This document shows positions 52,373 to 61,058 of a DNA stretch of 64,000 nt, piece by piece. Source of the stretch: RBG-13-51-18 sp050014095 (lineage in GTDB: Bacteria > Chloroflexota > Dehalococcoidia > Dehalococcoidales > RBG-16-60-22); the NCBI GenBank assembly GCA_050014095.1, contig JBEKDZ010000001.1:404133-468132 (forward strand), written 5' to 3'. The position numbers and the translations under genes are program-made. A model generated the notes under the pieces. The model ran no database searches. It was not told where the DNA came from and saw nothing but the letters and a program-made list of their open reading frames with translations. Position 1 is the first letter of the stretch, and each line of letters opens with the position of its first letter.

Positions 52373-52459
52373 CTAATTACCTCCTTTTATATATATTTGA
52401 TTAAACCCTATATGAAAGCATATTGAACATGACATCTGAAGTGTTGTTGAGTCTTGATA

Positions 52460-52972
52460 CTAATAACGAGCACCGCTGAGTTTCATAAGTTCTAGCCTAT
52501 ACTGCTCTAAATTACCTTGAAGTGTCTTTATTGCTTGCTTGAACTCGTATAATTTTGGCCATTCCTTTTCATATTCTACTCTGCTTTTTTTTACATCATA
52601 TTTTGCTTCGTATATTTGTAATTCATGATGCCATTTAGTCAGAAATGGGCGTAATCCTCGATTTAAAAATCCTATCACTAACGGTGCAAGAGAATTTTCC
52701 CCATGGGCTATCGTTGGACCCGATTGGCTTAAAATCCTGCGTGTTTCTCCAAATAACGCGTAAATAGAACTTAAGGCTTCTCTAATAGATCCATATCGTG
52801 GATCAATTGGTTGGATAGGTACTCTTGTAGAAATTTCAATATATAGCGACCAAGCCGCACGTATTTCTGTTTCTTCTGGAATAAATGTTGCACTACCAAC
52901 ATATGGGACATTAAGAGTAACGCTTTGTAACTGCACTCTTTTACGTCCTCTTCGATTGAAAGGATTCCACAT
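52460..52972 (-). CDS. Conserved unknown protein, first gene of the TIR-like cluster
   Basis: A 170-residue soluble protein. It begins with a basic segment (NRRGRKRVQL), then a helical core: AAWSLYIEISTRV, GSIREALSSIYALFGETRRIL and LNRGLRPFLTKWHHELQIYE, ending in a coiled coil. I recall similar unnamed proteins with AAW-LYVEL-TRV and LRP-L-KWH motifs in actinobacteria near TIR-type genes, but cannot verify it here. No catalytic motif is visible. First of five minus-strand genes; may be a sensor or scaffold for the TIR-like protein. No clear ribosome site. Confidence 0.6.
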   Translation of the reverse strand: MWNPFNRRGRKRVQLQSVTLNVPYVGSATFIPEETEIRAAWSLYIEISTRVPIQPIDPRYGSIREALSSIYALFGETRRILSQSGPTIAHGENSLAPLVIGFLNRGLRPFLTKWHHELQIYEAKYDVKKSRVEYEKEWPKLYEFKQAIKTLQGNLEQYRLELMKLSGARY

Positions 52973-53256
52973 ATTATTGATACCTCACTTCCTAAAAAGT
53001 ATTAAGGTTCATTAATAGGACTAAAATGGGCTAACTAAAAAATATCACTTTTTATTCTCAACTAGAAAAATATAGTCTTTTTGGTAATACGGATTCTACA
53101 CCTTATGTTAATATCACGCAAGAGGTCGTCCCTTGGAAGAGTCGTCTTATAACATAGTAATATTTTTATATACCGAAATGACTGAACAATACTGACAATT
53201 GTGCACTCTTAATAGAGATAATTACCCTGCCATTTAGATGTGACGGCACTTTGATT

Positions 53257-55077
53257 TCAGCCAGTTTTTAAAGGAGGTAAACTTTGCAGGAAATTAATGG
53301 CATCTTGAGCCGTGGCAATTTTAATAACTTTAATATGTGTGGCTATAGCCAGGGCATCCTGGTAATTTTTAACTGGTGAAAGGAAATATTCGGCTCCCGC
53401 CCGTTCCGCCGCTACTACTTTCTGCTGAACGCCTCCTATAGGACCTACATTCCCCTCCAAATCTATAGTTCCGGTGCCTGCAATCTCTCTCCCTCTTGTA
53501 AGGTCTTGACCGGTAACCAAGTCATAGACTCCAAGAGTGAATATCAGGCCTGCTGAAGGGCCGCCATTGACTTTCTTCGGCACAATTTCGACCGGAAACG
53601 GCAAAGTAAAACCGCTGTTATGCTGTACTATAGAAATGCCTATTCGCACTGGTCCCCCCGCCTTTAAGGGCTCCATCGTGGGCACACTTACAACCATTGT
53701 TTGCCCGTTGCGTTCGATTCTTAAATTAACGATTGACCCCGTGGGCAGAGATTCCAGCTGCTTAGTTAGGTCAGTTAGATAAATGACCGTGGTTCCATTG
53801 ACTTCAGTAATAATATCGTCCGGCTGCAAGATTGTAGCCGCCGGACTTGAGGGCAAAATGGAAACGATACTAACTCCATCGTAATTAATTTCTACCGGAT
53901 ATCCTGCCAGGCGTAGACCCATGATTATTGCGGTTGTCTCACTATCCAGAAGCATCTGGTGATTCTCCTGGGAAACGCTTTGCGGTGTCTTAGTTGAGGG
54001 AACGATTTGCTCCTGGGCCTCAAGCTTTATTGAGTGGTCAAAATGAGCGTAGACCCATTCGCTAGCCAAGATAGGAGCCTGGGGAATAACGGTAGTCAGG
54101 ATAAAGCTTCCGGTCGAGGAATGGCGGTATTGTGATGGCATTTGTACCATAGGTTCCACAGAGGCAGTGAATCCAGGAGCTTCAAGCCCTTCATTCAGGG
54201 GAATGAGGCTTAAAGTGACTGCCGCCAAAGGAAATAACAACAAGACCACAAGAGATGAGCGGATGACCATCGTCGGCAAACTTAATCGGGTTACCCGTTC
54301 ACGCCGGTCCCATTTCCACGCTTTCCTAAGAGCCAGACTAATTACAATCAAAGCGCAAAAGATAAAAATAATCGCAGCGGTTTCCAGGCTAAAACGGGCT
54401 TGCTGAACGATTAAGATGATACCCCATATAAAAAGCCCGACTGAAATACCCCATCCGAGGCGGAGTGCTAGCCGTGTCGCTAAACCTGGCAGTCCTAATA
54501 TTCGCCAGATAATAGCCCGTATGAGCCGGGCCCCATCGAAAGGGAATGCTGGAATAAGATTGATGGCCATTAATCCCAAATTGAAAAATATTAAAAAGAA
54601 AGCAACAATATTAGTAAATTGGTTTATCTGCAGATTCCACAAAATATAAAATATGACAGTCAGTAAGCAGTTTGCCAACGGTCCACTTAAAGCTGTAAGT
54701 GCTTCTTTACCGGCATCTGGCGCTGCTGGCCAGTATTGGGCTGGGTCACCCAGAGGACTTAAAAAAATTCGGTCAGGTAGATTATCGCCACTAGCTCTGG
54801 ATGCAACCATATGAGCCAGATAGTGAAGGAACAAGGATAAGAACATGAGCATCAGAATAGCAAGAGAAATCGCCCAGACCTGAAAACTATTAAGTCCTGT
54901 ACCCATGATGGGAATGTAAAATACAATAATGACCCACAACGAAACTGGAGCTATTAACAACCAGCTAGTTTCTAGTATGAAGTCAATGTGCCATAGTCGA
55001 ATTGGCAAACCAGAGATAATGTGAGGTCTTATTCGCAAAAGAAAATACTTTAAATAACTACCCATCCGCAAGCTCAT
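53257..55077 (-). CDS. Fusion of degenerate M50 (site-2 protease-like) domain, PDZ and Lon-type protease
   Basis: A 606-residue membrane protein. Residues 35-230 have about six helices and resemble M50 peptidases: NLIPAFPFDGARLIRA keeps the second metal-site Asp, but the zinc motif is H85-YLA-H89, with Tyr in place of the catalytic Glu of HExxH. A further helix near 275-295 leads to an extracytoplasmic part with a PDZ domain (about 385-460, GVSIVSILPSSPAATILQPDD) and a YlbL/Lon (S16) domain. The Ser-Lys dyad is visible: VNGGPSAGL and GGVQQKVVAA. So the Lon part should be active while the M50 part may only recognise substrate. Such a joined arrangement is unfamiliar to me. Confidence 0.85.
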   Translation of the reverse strand: MSLRMGSYLKYFLLRIRPHIISGLPIRLWHIDFILETSWLLIAPVSLWVIIVFYIPIMGTGLNSFQVWAISLAILMLMFLSLFLHYLAHMVASRASGDNLPDRIFLSPLGDPAQYWPAAPDAGKEALTALSGPLANCLLTVIFYILWNLQINQFTNIVAFFLIFFNLGLMAINLIPAFPFDGARLIRAIIWRILGLPGLATRLALRLGWGISVGLFIWGIILIVQQARFSLETAAIIFIFCALIVISLALRKAWKWDRRERVTRLSLPTMVIRSSLVVLLLFPLAAVTLSLIPLNEGLEAPGFTASVEPMVQMPSQYRHSSTGSFILTTVIPQAPILASEWVYAHFDHSIKLEAQEQIVPSTKTPQSVSQENHQMLLDSETTAIIMGLRLAGYPVEINYDGVSIVSILPSSPAATILQPDDIITEVNGTTVIYLTDLTKQLESLPTGSIVNLRIERNGQTMVVSVPTMEPLKAGGPVRIGISIVQHNSGFTLPFPVEIVPKKVNGGPSAGLIFTLGVYDLVTGQDLTRGREIAGTGTIDLEGNVGPIGGVQQKVVAAERAGAEYFLSPVKNYQDALAIATHIKVIKIATAQDAINFLQSLPPLKTG

Positions 55078-55410
55078 ATGCCATCCAGTTTTTATAATAC
55101 CGCTTATTATTCCCAGAAACCTTATTATTAATTATGACAGCGTTAGAATCAATTTAATAATCTAAATTTACGTATGCCAGCTACTACCTCCATCTTAATT
55201 ATAAGGCTCGTAACACCAATTAAATACAAGCCCAACTTGAACAAATCTCGGTTTTGTTCAACCTCGCTTCATCCAACAAAAAGTCGTAAGGTAAAATTTC
55301 AGGAACACGCTATATTATCGTTCTCTTCCCGCAGGAAGATTACGTTTTTTGAAGACAAAGACCATCTAATTTGCTACACTCCCTTTTTCGCTTTATACTA
55401 GGGCTTAGAG

Positions 55411-56106
55411 ATGGCTAATGATAAAATACTCATAGTCGAAGATGACATTAACCTGCTGGAAGCGATTAAATATAACCTCCGCAAAGAAGGTTATAATGCC
55501 GTTACCGCGGGCGATGGCGAGCGAGCGTTGGAAGTAGCGCGTCAAGAAAAACCCGACCTGTTAATTCTGGATATAATGCTGCCTAAGATGAACGGCTTTG
55601 AGGTCTGTCGTATCTTGCGTAAAGAGATGACGGTGCCCATTCTGATGTTGACCGCTAAAGCCGACGAAACAGATAAAATCGTTGGACTCGAAATAGGCGC
55701 CGACGATTATATGACCAAACCTTTCAGCATGCGGGAGCTCATGGCGCGCGTCCGAGCGATGCTACGACGTGCGAAATTGAACGAAGCGCCGTCGGCAATA
55801 TTACCGGCGTCAATAAAAATCAGTAGCCTGGAAATTGATACCGCACGCCACCTGGTGGTTTTATCAGGGAAAGCATTAGAATTATCGCCTAAAGAATACG
55901 ACCTGCTCGTTTTTCTTGCCAGGAATAAAGGAATGGTTTTTAGCCGCGAACAGCTTTTGGAAAAAGTCTGGGGCTATGACTTCGCCGGCGATACCCGCAC
56001 GGTTGATGTGCATATCCGCTGGCTTAGACGAAAGATAGAAACCGACCCCGCCCGACCCGAATACCTCGTGACGGTCCGGGGTACCGGCTATAAACTGGAG
56101 GGTTAG
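55411..56106 (+). CDS. phoB: OmpR/PhoB-type response regulator
   Basis: A 231-residue two-domain regulator. Receiver: VEDDINLL, phospho-Asp54 in LLILDIMLPKMNG, Lys in TKPFS. DNA-binding winged helix with LSPKEYDLLVFLARNKGMVFSR and DTRTVDVHIRWLRRKIE. phoR follows with a four-base gap, and the pst genes lie downstream, so it is most likely the phosphate-starvation regulator (PhoB/PhoP). 333 gene-free bases precede it, holding no box I could define. Confidence 0.9.
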   Translation: MANDKILIVEDDINLLEAIKYNLRKEGYNAVTAGDGERALEVARQEKPDLLILDIMLPKMNGFEVCRILRKEMTVPILMLTAKADETDKIVGLEIGADDYMTKPFSMRELMARVRAMLRRAKLNEAPSAILPASIKISSLEIDTARHLVVLSGKALELSPKEYDLLVFLARNKGMVFSREQLLEKVWGYDFAGDTRTVDVHIRWLRRKIETDPARPEYLVTVRGTGYKLEG

Positions 56107-56109
56107 AAC

Positions 56110-57858
56110 TTGCGCAGCTTCCAATGGCGTATTGCCGTCCCTTTCATTATCCTCATCATCGCTAGTATGGCTGTTTTAGGGATTTACCTTACCAGCTCGG
56201 TCAGGAACTCCCAGCTCGCCGACCTGCGTTTACATCTGGAGCAGGAGTCATATATTACAAAAGAAGCGGCTCTACCGTCGCTGCAGGGACAGGGCGATGC
56301 TCCTGACGTTCTGGCTAAAAAGCTGGGCAAAGAAATCGATAGCCGCATCACCATCATCGCGTCGAACGGCACGGTCTTGGGCGACTCGATGGAAGACCCC
56401 GCCACCTTGGAAAACCACAGCACCCGTCCCGAGGTAATAGACGCTTTAGCTAACGGTATCGGCGAGAGCATACGCTTCAGCACCACTCTGAAAGAAGATA
56501 TGATGTATGTGGCGTTGACGGTCACGAGCCAGGTTAAACTGCTGGGGATAGCTCGGGTAGCGCTGCCGTTAACGACGATTAACAGTTCGGTAAATCATGT
56601 AACCTGGACAATTATCTTGGCGACTATCATCATCGCGGTACTGGCGGTACTGGCAGCCTGGCTCATCGCGCGGATAACGACACGGCATATCCGGGAGCTC
56701 ACCAGGATATCGAAAAAGATTGCCGAAGGGCAGCTGGGACAAAAGATAAAAATAGTTACGCAGGACGAAATTGGCCAGCTCGCCCAGGCTTTTAACGAAA
56801 TGTCCGACAACCTAAATACTACCGTTGCTACCATCTCAACCGAAAGAACCAGACTTGCCAACATCCTCGCTAGCATAGCCGACGGCGTTATTATAACGGA
56901 CGCCGATGGCAGTGTCGTGCTGGCAAACCGGGCCGCCGGTAAACTTTTTAATTTCAACCCGGCCAGCGCCGTCAATAAACCCGTTATCGAGGTCGTCCAC
57001 GACCATGAAGTTGACGAGATATTAAAACAATGTCTGAAAACCGGCGCCGAGCAGACGACGCAATTCGAGTCTGGTATCGCCAAACGGTTCCTAAGGGCTA
57101 TCGCCGTGCCGTTTAGTCAACAGGATAAACTGGGCGGGGTGTTGGTTTTGCTGCAGGACCTCACCGAGCTAAGAAATCTGCAAACGATGCGGCGCGATCT
57201 GATTGGCAATATCTCCCACGAGTTGAGAACGCCCATCGCTGGGATTAAAGCGATGGTGGAGACCCTAAAGGACGGCGCCATTAACGATAAGGAAGTCGCC
57301 GGCGACTTTTTAGCCCGAATCGAAAGTGAGGTCGACCGCCTTAGCCAGATAGTGGCGGAGCTTACCCAGCTTTCGCGCATCGAGTCCGGCGAGGCGGAGC
57401 TAAAGAAAGAACCTGTCAACCTTAATAATCTGGTGAATGAAGTCGTCACGGAGTTGACTCCGTTAGCCGAAAGACAGCAGATAAAACTTCTTAAAAAACT
57501 ATCGCCGGATTTGCCATCCGTAATGGCGGATAACGACAGAATCCACCAAACGATTATTAACCTGGTGCATAACGCCATTAAGTTCAATAAGCCCGCCGGC
57601 GAAGTTACGGTTGCTACCATTTATGATGATAAGTCCGTTACTGTCAGTTTTACCGATACCGGCATCGGCATCTCCAGAGATGACCTGCCTCATGTCTTCG
57701 AGCGTTTTTATAAAGCTGATAAAGCCCGCTCCGGTGGCGGTAGCGGTCTGGGGCTGGCGATTGCCAAGCATACCATCCAGGCCCACGGCGGTGATATCCG
57801 CGTCCAGAGCGAAGAGGGCAAGGGCTCTACCTTTACCTTTACGCTGCCCCGCCAATAA
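56110..57858 (+). CDS. phoR: Phosphate-type sensor histidine kinase
   Basis: A 582-residue membrane kinase. Helix 1 (residues 7-28), an extracytoplasmic sensor (about 30-155, with KLGKEIDSRITII), helix 2 (about 160-185), HAMP (about 186-240), a PAS domain (250-350), HisKA with NISHELRTPIAGIKA (His near 364) and ATPase (NLVHNAIKFN, DTGIGISRDD, GGGSGLGLAIAKH). This is the PhoR/PnpS architecture. The start is TTG with GGAGGG before it. It pairs with the regulator gene just upstream. Confidence 0.9.
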   Translation: MRSFQWRIAVPFIILIIASMAVLGIYLTSSVRNSQLADLRLHLEQESYITKEAALPSLQGQGDAPDVLAKKLGKEIDSRITIIASNGTVLGDSMEDPATLENHSTRPEVIDALANGIGESIRFSTTLKEDMMYVALTVTSQVKLLGIARVALPLTTINSSVNHVTWTIILATIIIAVLAVLAAWLIARITTRHIRELTRISKKIAEGQLGQKIKIVTQDEIGQLAQAFNEMSDNLNTTVATISTERTRLANILASIADGVIITDADGSVVLANRAAGKLFNFNPASAVNKPVIEVVHDHEVDEILKQCLKTGAEQTTQFESGIAKRFLRAIAVPFSQQDKLGGVLVLLQDLTELRNLQTMRRDLIGNISHELRTPIAGIKAMVETLKDGAINDKEVAGDFLARIESEVDRLSQIVAELTQLSRIESGEAELKKEPVNLNNLVNEVVTELTPLAERQQIKLLKKLSPDLPSVMADNDRIHQTIINLVHNAIKFNKPAGEVTVATIYDDKSVTVSFTDTGIGISRDDLPHVFERFYKADKARSGGGSGLGLAIAKHTIQAHGGDIRVQSEEGKGSTFTFTLPRQ

Positions 57859-57870
57859 TCCCCCCAAAAT

Positions 57871-57909
57871 TTAACCAAACCTTAACAATCCCTTAAACTG
57901 CCTTTAAAC
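57871..57909 (+). promoter_or_regulatory. Four-repeat PhoP-type Pho box
   Basis: TTAACC (57871), TTAACA (57882), TTAAAC (57893) and TTAAAC (57904) start exactly 11 bases apart, each followed by five spacer bases. This matches the direct repeats of TTAACA-type with five-base spacers bound by PhoP in Bacillus. It is followed by TAGACT/TATTAT (57919-57929), a possible -10, directly before the arsC-like ATG. Confidence 0.82.
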
Positions 57910-57932
57910 TCTACCCTTTAGACTATTATTAG

Positions 57933-58367
57933 ATGGATAGCAAAAGGGTTTTATTCGTGTGTGTTCATAATTCTGGTCGCAGCCAGATGGCGGAGGCCTT
58001 TTTCAACCGCCTCGCCAGAGATAAAGCTACCGCTTCTTCCGCCGGGACCCAACCGGCTTCTAAAATCAACCCCACCGTAGTCCAGGTAATGCGCGAAGCA
58101 AATCTGGATATCAACCATCAACAACCTAAGATGTTAACTCTTGAAATGATGGAAAATGCCGACAGGGTTATCACGATGGGGTGCGGTGCAGAAAAAGTGT
58201 GCCCCGCCAGCTTTGTCCCCATGGAAGACCGGCAAATTGAAGACCCTGAAGGACAACCAATCGAAAAAGTTGAAGAAATTAGAGATATTATCCTCATGAA
58301 AGTCGCAACACTGGTTAAAGAACTATACACGGAAGGCTCCATTGTATCGAAAGGGGGTGAAAAATGA
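57933..58367 (+). CDS. Arsenate reductase (thioredoxin-coupled, LMW phosphatase fold)
   Basis: A 144-residue protein with the LMW-PTP/ArsC loop C10-VHNSGR (VLFVCVHNSGRSQM). C84 and C90 (GCGAEKVC) supply the second and third cysteines of the ArsC redox triad, so it is likely a true arsenate reductase and not a tyrosine phosphatase. No ribosome site is present and the -10 element adjoins the ATG, so it may be leaderless. First gene after the Pho box; arsenate enters through phosphate transporters, giving a reason for its place before pst. Confidence 0.85.
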   Translation: MDSKRVLFVCVHNSGRSQMAEAFFNRLARDKATASSAGTQPASKINPTVVQVMREANLDINHQQPKMLTLEMMENADRVITMGCGAEKVCPASFVPMEDRQIEDPEGQPIEKVEEIRDIILMKVATLVKELYTEGSIVSKGGEK

Positions 58368-58807
58368 AAAATTTCACTCTAGCCTTGATTGCCCATGATG
58401 CCAAGAAAGAGGACATGGTGCAACTGGTAAAAGCTCATAAAGAAGCGCTCACCGAAGCAGATCTAATAGCCACGCGGAGCACGGGACAGCTCGTCATGGC
58501 GCGGACAAAGCTGCCGGTGACCTTGATGCAAAGCGGTCCACTGGGCGGCGACCAGCAAATCGGCGCCATGGTGGCTAACGACGATATCGGTGCGGTCATC
58601 TTCCTATGCGACCCGCTGACCACCCATCCCCACGAACCGGATGTCTCGGCCCTTTTAAGGGTCTGCGACGTTCACGGCGTCCCGCTGGCGACTAATATCG
58701 CGACGGCGGAAGCCATTTTGCATCTTATGGCGAAACACCCCGAGGCATTACACGGACATAACCTGGCCGCTGAATACCTCGATGAGATAGCAGCAATACA
58801 TAACTAA
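58364..58807 (+). CDS. mgsA: Methylglyoxal synthase
   Basis: A 147-residue MgsA, converting dihydroxyacetone phosphate to methylglyoxal and phosphate. LALIAHDAKKEDMVQLVKAH at the start, TRSTGQ near residue 39, SGPLGGDQQIGAMVA near 58 with its conserved Asp, and DPLTTHPHEPDV near 82 with the catalytic His. The start overlaps arsC by four bases. In the Pho-controlled operon it would release Pi from DHAP; known MGS enzymes are inhibited by Pi, which fits. Confidence 0.93.
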   Translation: MKNFTLALIAHDAKKEDMVQLVKAHKEALTEADLIATRSTGQLVMARTKLPVTLMQSGPLGGDQQIGAMVANDDIGAVIFLCDPLTTHPHEPDVSALLRVCDVHGVPLATNIATAEAILHLMAKHPEALHGHNLAAEYLDEIAAIHN

Positions 58808-58823
58808 TAAAAAGGAGAAAAAG

Positions 58824-59978
58824 TTGTTCAGATTCAGTAAAAAACTACTCTTACCCCTCGCCCTCGTTTTAATTGTGGGCGTAACGTTTGCGGGTTGTAG
58901 CAGCACGGTAACTACTACTGCGACTACTACAGCAACCGCGACTCAAACAACAACGTCCACAGCTACAGTCACTACCACGGTTACCACGGTGCCGCAGGCA
59001 AAAAGTCTTAACGGCGCTGGAGCCACTTTCCCCCAACCCCTATATACCAAATGGTTTGATGTGTACAACAAACTGACCGGCGTACAGATAAACTATCAGG
59101 GCGTTGGTTCCGGTGCCGGCATCAATCAGATTACCAACGGCACGGTCGACTTTGGCGCCAGTGACGCCATCATGACGGCGGACCAGCAGACCAAGGCGGA
59201 AGTCGCGGGCGGCCCGATACTGCATATCCCGATGACCAGCGGCGCGGTAGCTGTCATCTACAACCTGTCTGGCATAACTTCCGGGACAATAAAGCTAACC
59301 GGCGATGTGCTGGCGAAAATCTACCTGAAGACGATAACAAAGTGGAACGACCCGCAGATTACCGCCCTTAACCCGGGCTTAAACCTGCCTGATACCGCCA
59401 TTGCGGTGGTCCATCGGTCGGACGGTTCCGGTACGACCTTTATCTTCACCAACTACCTTGCCAAGGTAAGCAATGACTGGAGCACCAAAGTAGGTAACGC
59501 TACCTCGGTCAACTGGCCGGGCGATATCGGCGCGGAGAAGAATGCCGGTGTTGCCGGCGCGGTACAGCAGACCCCCGGCGCTATCGGCTATGTCGAGCTG
59601 GCTTATGCCATTCAAAATAACCTGCCCTGGGTATTGTTACAGAACGCCGCCGGCAACTATGAAGCTCCGAGCCTGGATGGAACTACCAAAGCCACCATAG
59701 GCGTCACGCTGCCCGACGACATGAAGATAATGATTACCAACTCCACCAACCCCGATGCCTATCCTATCTGTGGTTTTACCTGGATACTGGTTTATCAGCA
59801 CCAGACCGACCAGGCTAAAGGTCTGGCTATCGTGAACATGCTCTGGTGGGCGATACACGACGGACAGCAGTATGGTGCTGCGCTTGACTACGCCGCTCTC
59901 TCCAGCGCTGCGGTCGCTAAGGCGGAAGCAGAGATACTGTCCATCACGTACAATGGTCAACCGTTACTCAGTCGATAA
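58824..59978 (+). CDS. pstS: Phosphate ABC transporter substrate-binding lipoprotein
   Basis: A 384-residue PstS. Signal peptide with lipobox FAGC (Cys near residue 25), a Thr-rich linker (about 28-55), and the mature motif GAGATFPQPLYTKWFD. SGAGINQI, DFGASDA and HRSDGSGTTFIFTNYL supply the phosphate-binding loops. TTG start with AAGGAG six bases upstream. A hairpin follows before pstC. Confidence 0.94.
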   Translation: MFRFSKKLLLPLALVLIVGVTFAGCSSTVTTTATTTATATQTTTSTATVTTTVTTVPQAKSLNGAGATFPQPLYTKWFDVYNKLTGVQINYQGVGSGAGINQITNGTVDFGASDAIMTADQQTKAEVAGGPILHIPMTSGAVAVIYNLSGITSGTIKLTGDVLAKIYLKTITKWNDPQITALNPGLNLPDTAIAVVHRSDGSGTTFIFTNYLAKVSNDWSTKVGNATSVNWPGDIGAEKNAGVAGAVQQTPGAIGYVELAYAIQNNLPWVLLQNAAGNYEAPSLDGTTKATIGVTLPDDMKIMITNSTNPDAYPICGFTWILVYQHQTDQAKGLAIVNMLWWAIHDGQQYGAALDYAALSSAAVAKAEAEILSITYNGQPLLSR

Positions 59979-60003
59979 ATCACCTAAATATCATATTGTT
60001 GTA

Positions 60004-60043
60004 GGGAATAGCAGGAAGGTTGCATACCTCTCCTGCATTTCCC
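60004..60043 (+). other. Intercistronic hairpin between pstS and pstC
   Basis: GGGAA-TA-GCAGGA pairs with TCCTGC-AT-TTCCC, followed by TTTATT. Likely lowers expression of pstC and later genes relative to pstS, as at livK. Confidence 0.65.
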
Positions 60044-60077
60044 TTTATTAAGAAGCAGATGGAAGAACGTAAAAAGA

Positions 60078-61058
60078 ATGAATGATAACGAGACGAAAAT
60101 GGTACCCGTGAAAAGGGAAAACAAGTGGCGGACCAATCGATTCGCGCATATCGTCGATAAACTCTTCCCTAATATGACACTGGTCTTTGCCCTAGTAATA
60201 GTGGCGATTTTAGTGGGTCTGATAATCGTTCTCAATACCGATGCTATCCCGGCTTTTAGCAAGTTTGGGTTTTCGTTTATCAGCAGCACATCATGGGACC
60301 CGGTCAAAGAAAACTTCGGGGCTCTCCCCGCCATCTTCGGCACTTTGTTAAGCTCATTTATCGGTCTCGTTATCGCCGTACCGATAAGCCTGGGGGCGGC
60401 TATATTTCTGGTTGAAATAGCGCCGACGTGGCTGCGAGGTCCGGCTTCGCTCATTATTGAAATGCTGGCGGCGATACCGAGCGTCATTATCGGTTTGTGG
60501 GGTCTGTTCGTACTGGTGCCCTTCGTGAGAAGCCCGATTGAAAGCTGGCTGGGAGATAAACTGGGATTTTTTCCCTTTTTCCAGGGACCACCCTTCGGCG
60601 TGGGTTTTTTAGCGGCGGGTATGATTCTCGCCATCATGGTAATCCCGATTATTACCGCGGTGAGTCGGGATGCCATCCGGGCGGTGCCGGACCAGCAGCG
60701 TGAGGCCATGCTAGCGGTGGGGGCGACACGCTGGGAGATGATTCGCCGCGCCGTCCTTCCCTATTGCCGTTCGGGGCTGGTGGGAGGGGTTATTTTAGGA
60801 CTGGGACGTGCCCTTGGAGAGACGATGGCCGTCACCATGGTTATCGGCAATTCATATCAACTAAAAGCCTCGCTTTTTTCACCGGGGGCTACTATCGCTA
60901 GTAAAATCGCCAGTGAGTTCAGCGAGGCCTCCGGAGGCGCCTTTACCGGCAGCTTGATTGAATTAGCATTGATACTTTTTGCTGTCACCTTACTGGTGAA
61001 CGTGGTCGCGCGCGTGCTGTTATGGCGGATGACTTCCGTGAAGGGGAGCAGCGAATAA
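60078..61058 (+). CDS. pstC: Phosphate ABC transporter permease PstC
   Basis: A 326-residue permease with six helices. FGALPAIFGTLLSSFIGLVI, EMLAAIPSVIIGLWG and AVGATRWEMIRRAVLPYCRSG (EAA loop) are PstC hallmarks. It forms the Pi channel with PstA, whose gene starts immediately after the stop codon. Confidence 0.94.
   Translation: MNDNETKMVPVKRENKWRTNRFAHIVDKLFPNMTLVFALVIVAILVGLIIVLNTDAIPAFSKFGFSFISSTSWDPVKENFGALPAIFGTLLSSFIGLVIAVPISLGAAIFLVEIAPTWLRGPASLIIEMLAAIPSVIIGLWGLFVLVPFVRSPIESWLGDKLGFFPFFQGPPFGVGFLAAGMILAIMVIPIITAVSRDAIRAVPDQQREAMLAVGATRWEMIRRAVLPYCRSGLVGGVILGLGRALGETMAVTMVIGNSYQLKASLFSPGATIASKIASEFSEASGGAFTGSLIELALILFAVTLLVNVVARVLLWRMTSVKGSSE

Noticed and set aside
49582..52972. Canonical Thoeris system
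   Set aside because: A ThsB-like TIR protein is present, but no ThsA (SIR2 or macro/SLOG effector) gene is encoded nearby.
59984..60709. 241-codon minus-strand frame opposite pstC
   Set aside because: Low-complexity basic translation, complementary to conserved permease helices.
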